From positions 930,001 through 994,000 of the forward strand of contig NZ_CP047159.1 of the NCBI RefSeq assembly GCF_019551475.1: a stretch of 64,000 nt of DNA, in the 5' to 3' direction. The translations under genes were made by a program, and so were the position numbers. Position 1 is the first letter of the stretch. Each line of letters starts with the position of its first letter. This DNA comes from Prevotella sp. Rep29. Its GTDB lineage: Bacteria; Bacteroidota; Bacteroidia; Bacteroidales; Bacteroidaceae. Of this stretch, positions 62,756-64,000 are shown in pieces. The notes under the pieces were generated by a model, which ran no database searches, was not told the DNA's origin, and saw only the letters and a program-made list of their open reading frames with translations.

Positions 62756-64000
62756 TTATTTCACCACGACTCGTTTTCCGTTAACGATGTAGATGCCCGG
62801 GATTGTCGGTTTACCATTGAGCCGCACGCCGTTGAGCGTAAACCAAACGTCATTATCAATTGTCAATTGTGAATTATCAATTGAAACGATACCCGTCGGC
62901 AAGTCTTCAACGATATACAAGAAATCGTTCCATACAGCCGCTGCTTTGTATAACACTTTTCTTCCGATAGGTACATGAAGCGTGCAAGTTTTTTTAGGAA
63001 CATCGAAAAAGACATTAGACAATATCGTCAACGGTTTTTCTATGTGGCAATAAATATCCGTCAGACCGCTGCAAAAATAGAACGCCGAACTTCCAATGCT
63101 AGTCACGGAGTTGGGGATGGTGACGGAGGTCAGACCGCTGCAATAATAGAACGCAGTGCCTCCAATGCTTGTCACGGAGTTAGGAATAGTGATGGAAGTC
63201 AGACCTGTACAACCATTGAACACAGAACTCCCAATGCTTGTCACGGAGTTGGGGATGGTGACAGACGTCAGACCTCTGCAATAATAGAACGCAGAGCTTC
63301 CAATGCTTGTCACGGAGTTGGGGATGGTGACAGACGTCAGACCGCTGCAATAATAGAACGCAGAGCTTCCAATGCTCGTCACGGAGTTGGGGATGGTGAC
63401 AGACGTCAGACCGCTGCAATAATAGAACGCATAGTCTTTTATTCTCGTTACCTCGTCAGGTATTACCAAATTCGTGATTTCTGTATTCTCGTTACTATAA
63501 AGATGCTTTGCATAGGTTAAAGGATTACTTAATGAACCTGAAAATGAAATATTACACCATGCTGCAATATCATTGACAATCACTTTTGTCAGACCGCTGC
63601 ATTTATAGAACGCCCTTTCTCCAATGCGCGTCACGGAGTTGGGGATGGTGACGGAGGTCAGACCTGTGCAACCTGAGAACGCAGACTGTCCAATGCTCGT
63701 CACGGAGTTAGGGATGATGACGGAGGTCAGGGCACTGCAATTTTTGAACGCCTCCACTCCAATGCTCGTCACGGAATTGCCGATAGTGACGGAGGTCAGT
63801 TTGTCGCAATAATAGAACGCATCATCTCCAATGCTCGTCACGGAGTTGGGGATGGTGACGGAAGTCAGACCATCACAACCTGAAAACGCATCCTTTCCAA
63901 TGCTCGTCACGGGATAAATCGTCCCATTATAAGTGACGGATTCTGGGATATTGACCACTCCTTTATAATAAAAAGAATAGTTATTATTGCAGACAGTCAC
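62756..64000 (-). CDS. BspA-like leucine-rich-repeat protein, C-terminal part (cut by window edge)
   Basis: The frame is open to base 64000, so the start is outside the window. About 414 residues are visible: roughly a dozen 23-residue LRR_5 repeats ([20 protein letters not shown]), two non-repeat inserts, and an end nearly identical to that of the gene at 44706 ([27 protein letters not shown]), resembling a type IX sorting tail. It is probably a secreted adhesin of the same family. Signal peptide and N-terminus cannot be assessed. Confidence 0.88.
   Translation of the reverse strand: MTVCNNNYSFYYKGVVNIPESVTYNGTIYPVTSIGKDAFSGCDGLTSVTIPNSVTSIGDDAFYYCDKLTSVTIGNSVTSIGVEAFKNCSALTSVIIPNSVTSIGQSAFSGCTGLTSVTIPNSVTRIGERAFYKCSGLTKVIVNDIAAWCNISFSGSLSNPLTYAKHLYSNENTEITNLVIPDEVTRIKDYAFYYCSGLTSVTIPNSVTSIGSSAFYYCSGLTSVTIPNSVTSIGSSAFYYCRGLTSVTIPNSVTSIGSSVFNGCTGLTSITIPNSVTSIGGTAFYYCSGLTSVTIPNSVTSIGSSAFYFCSGLTDIYCHIEKPLTILSNVFFDVPKKTCTLHVPIGRKVLYKAAAVWNDFLYIVEDLPTGIVSIDNSQLTIDNDVWFTLNGVRLNGKPTIPGIYIVNGKRVVVK

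Overview
The window looks like a chromosomal segment of a Bacteroidales bacterium, most probably Prevotellaceae. The evidence is TAnnTTTG promoter -7 boxes in front of most operons, two BspA-like leucine-rich-repeat surface proteins with type IX-like C-terminal tails, RNase Y with ZapA and a coiled-coil partner, PPi-dependent phosphofructokinase, and a surface-polysaccharide locus of the Bacteroides/Prevotella kind. The species call is inference; no rRNA is present.

Bases 1-29,900 form a surface polysaccharide (capsule/EPS) region. A first operon runs in from the left edge with two acyltransferases and three GT2 glycosyltransferases, and ends in an SGNH-hydrolase remnant plus terminator. That end is split by an IS4/IS1634-type insertion sequence (4773-6455) flanked by an identical 150-bp direct duplication. 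After a 1-kb gap holding a repeat array, a promoter and a structured leader, a second operon (7624-24440) carries a putative fucosyltransferase-like protein, a UDP-N-acetylhexosamine dehydrogenase, three acyltransferases, two GT2 and two GT4 enzymes, an EpsG-like polymerase, a GNAT protein, a small phosphoglycosyl transferase, and the aminotransferase and 4,6-dehydratase expected to make a 4-amino-6-deoxy sugar for the first lipid-linked step. It ends at a bidirectional terminator facing a minus-strand operon (29875-24544) with a second, large phosphoglycosyl transferase, RmlA, a Wzc-type tyrosine kinase and a HAD-like protein. No Wzx flippase or Wza export protein lies in the window. Several cassettes are bracketed by short duplicated pieces of their neighbours, so the locus appears to have grown by cassette insertion.

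Bases 30,000-44,200 are mostly housekeeping: a conserved hypothetical gene, a zapB-like/zapA/rny cluster, an IS30-family element, a hemerythrin-LuxR regulator, thrS, a secreted protein, a minus-strand cluster (flavin reductase, iron alcohol dehydrogenase, DUF554), panB and an MFS transporter.

Bases 44,200-64,000 hold a structured leader with a BspA-like protein, a PD-(D/E)XK nuclease-like protein, a five-gene minus operon (small protein, PlsC-like acyltransferase, large secreted amidase-like protein, small protein, YgiQ radical SAM), pfp, a GH25 lysozyme, prmA, an aromatic/glycine-rich secreted protein with a FadL-type outer-membrane protein, tRNA-Arg(ACG), and a second BspA-like gene cut by the right edge.

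The least explained features are intergenic. Three arrays have an exact 22-bp period and share near-palindromic AAAAGTtgaACTTTT cores, in places with compensating arm changes. A fourth array has a 23-bp period and a TCGTACGA core. Two ~200-bp elements share a central palindrome but have unrelated outer inverted repeats. The tRNA-Arg appears to have swapped the near-universal 19-56 tertiary pair.
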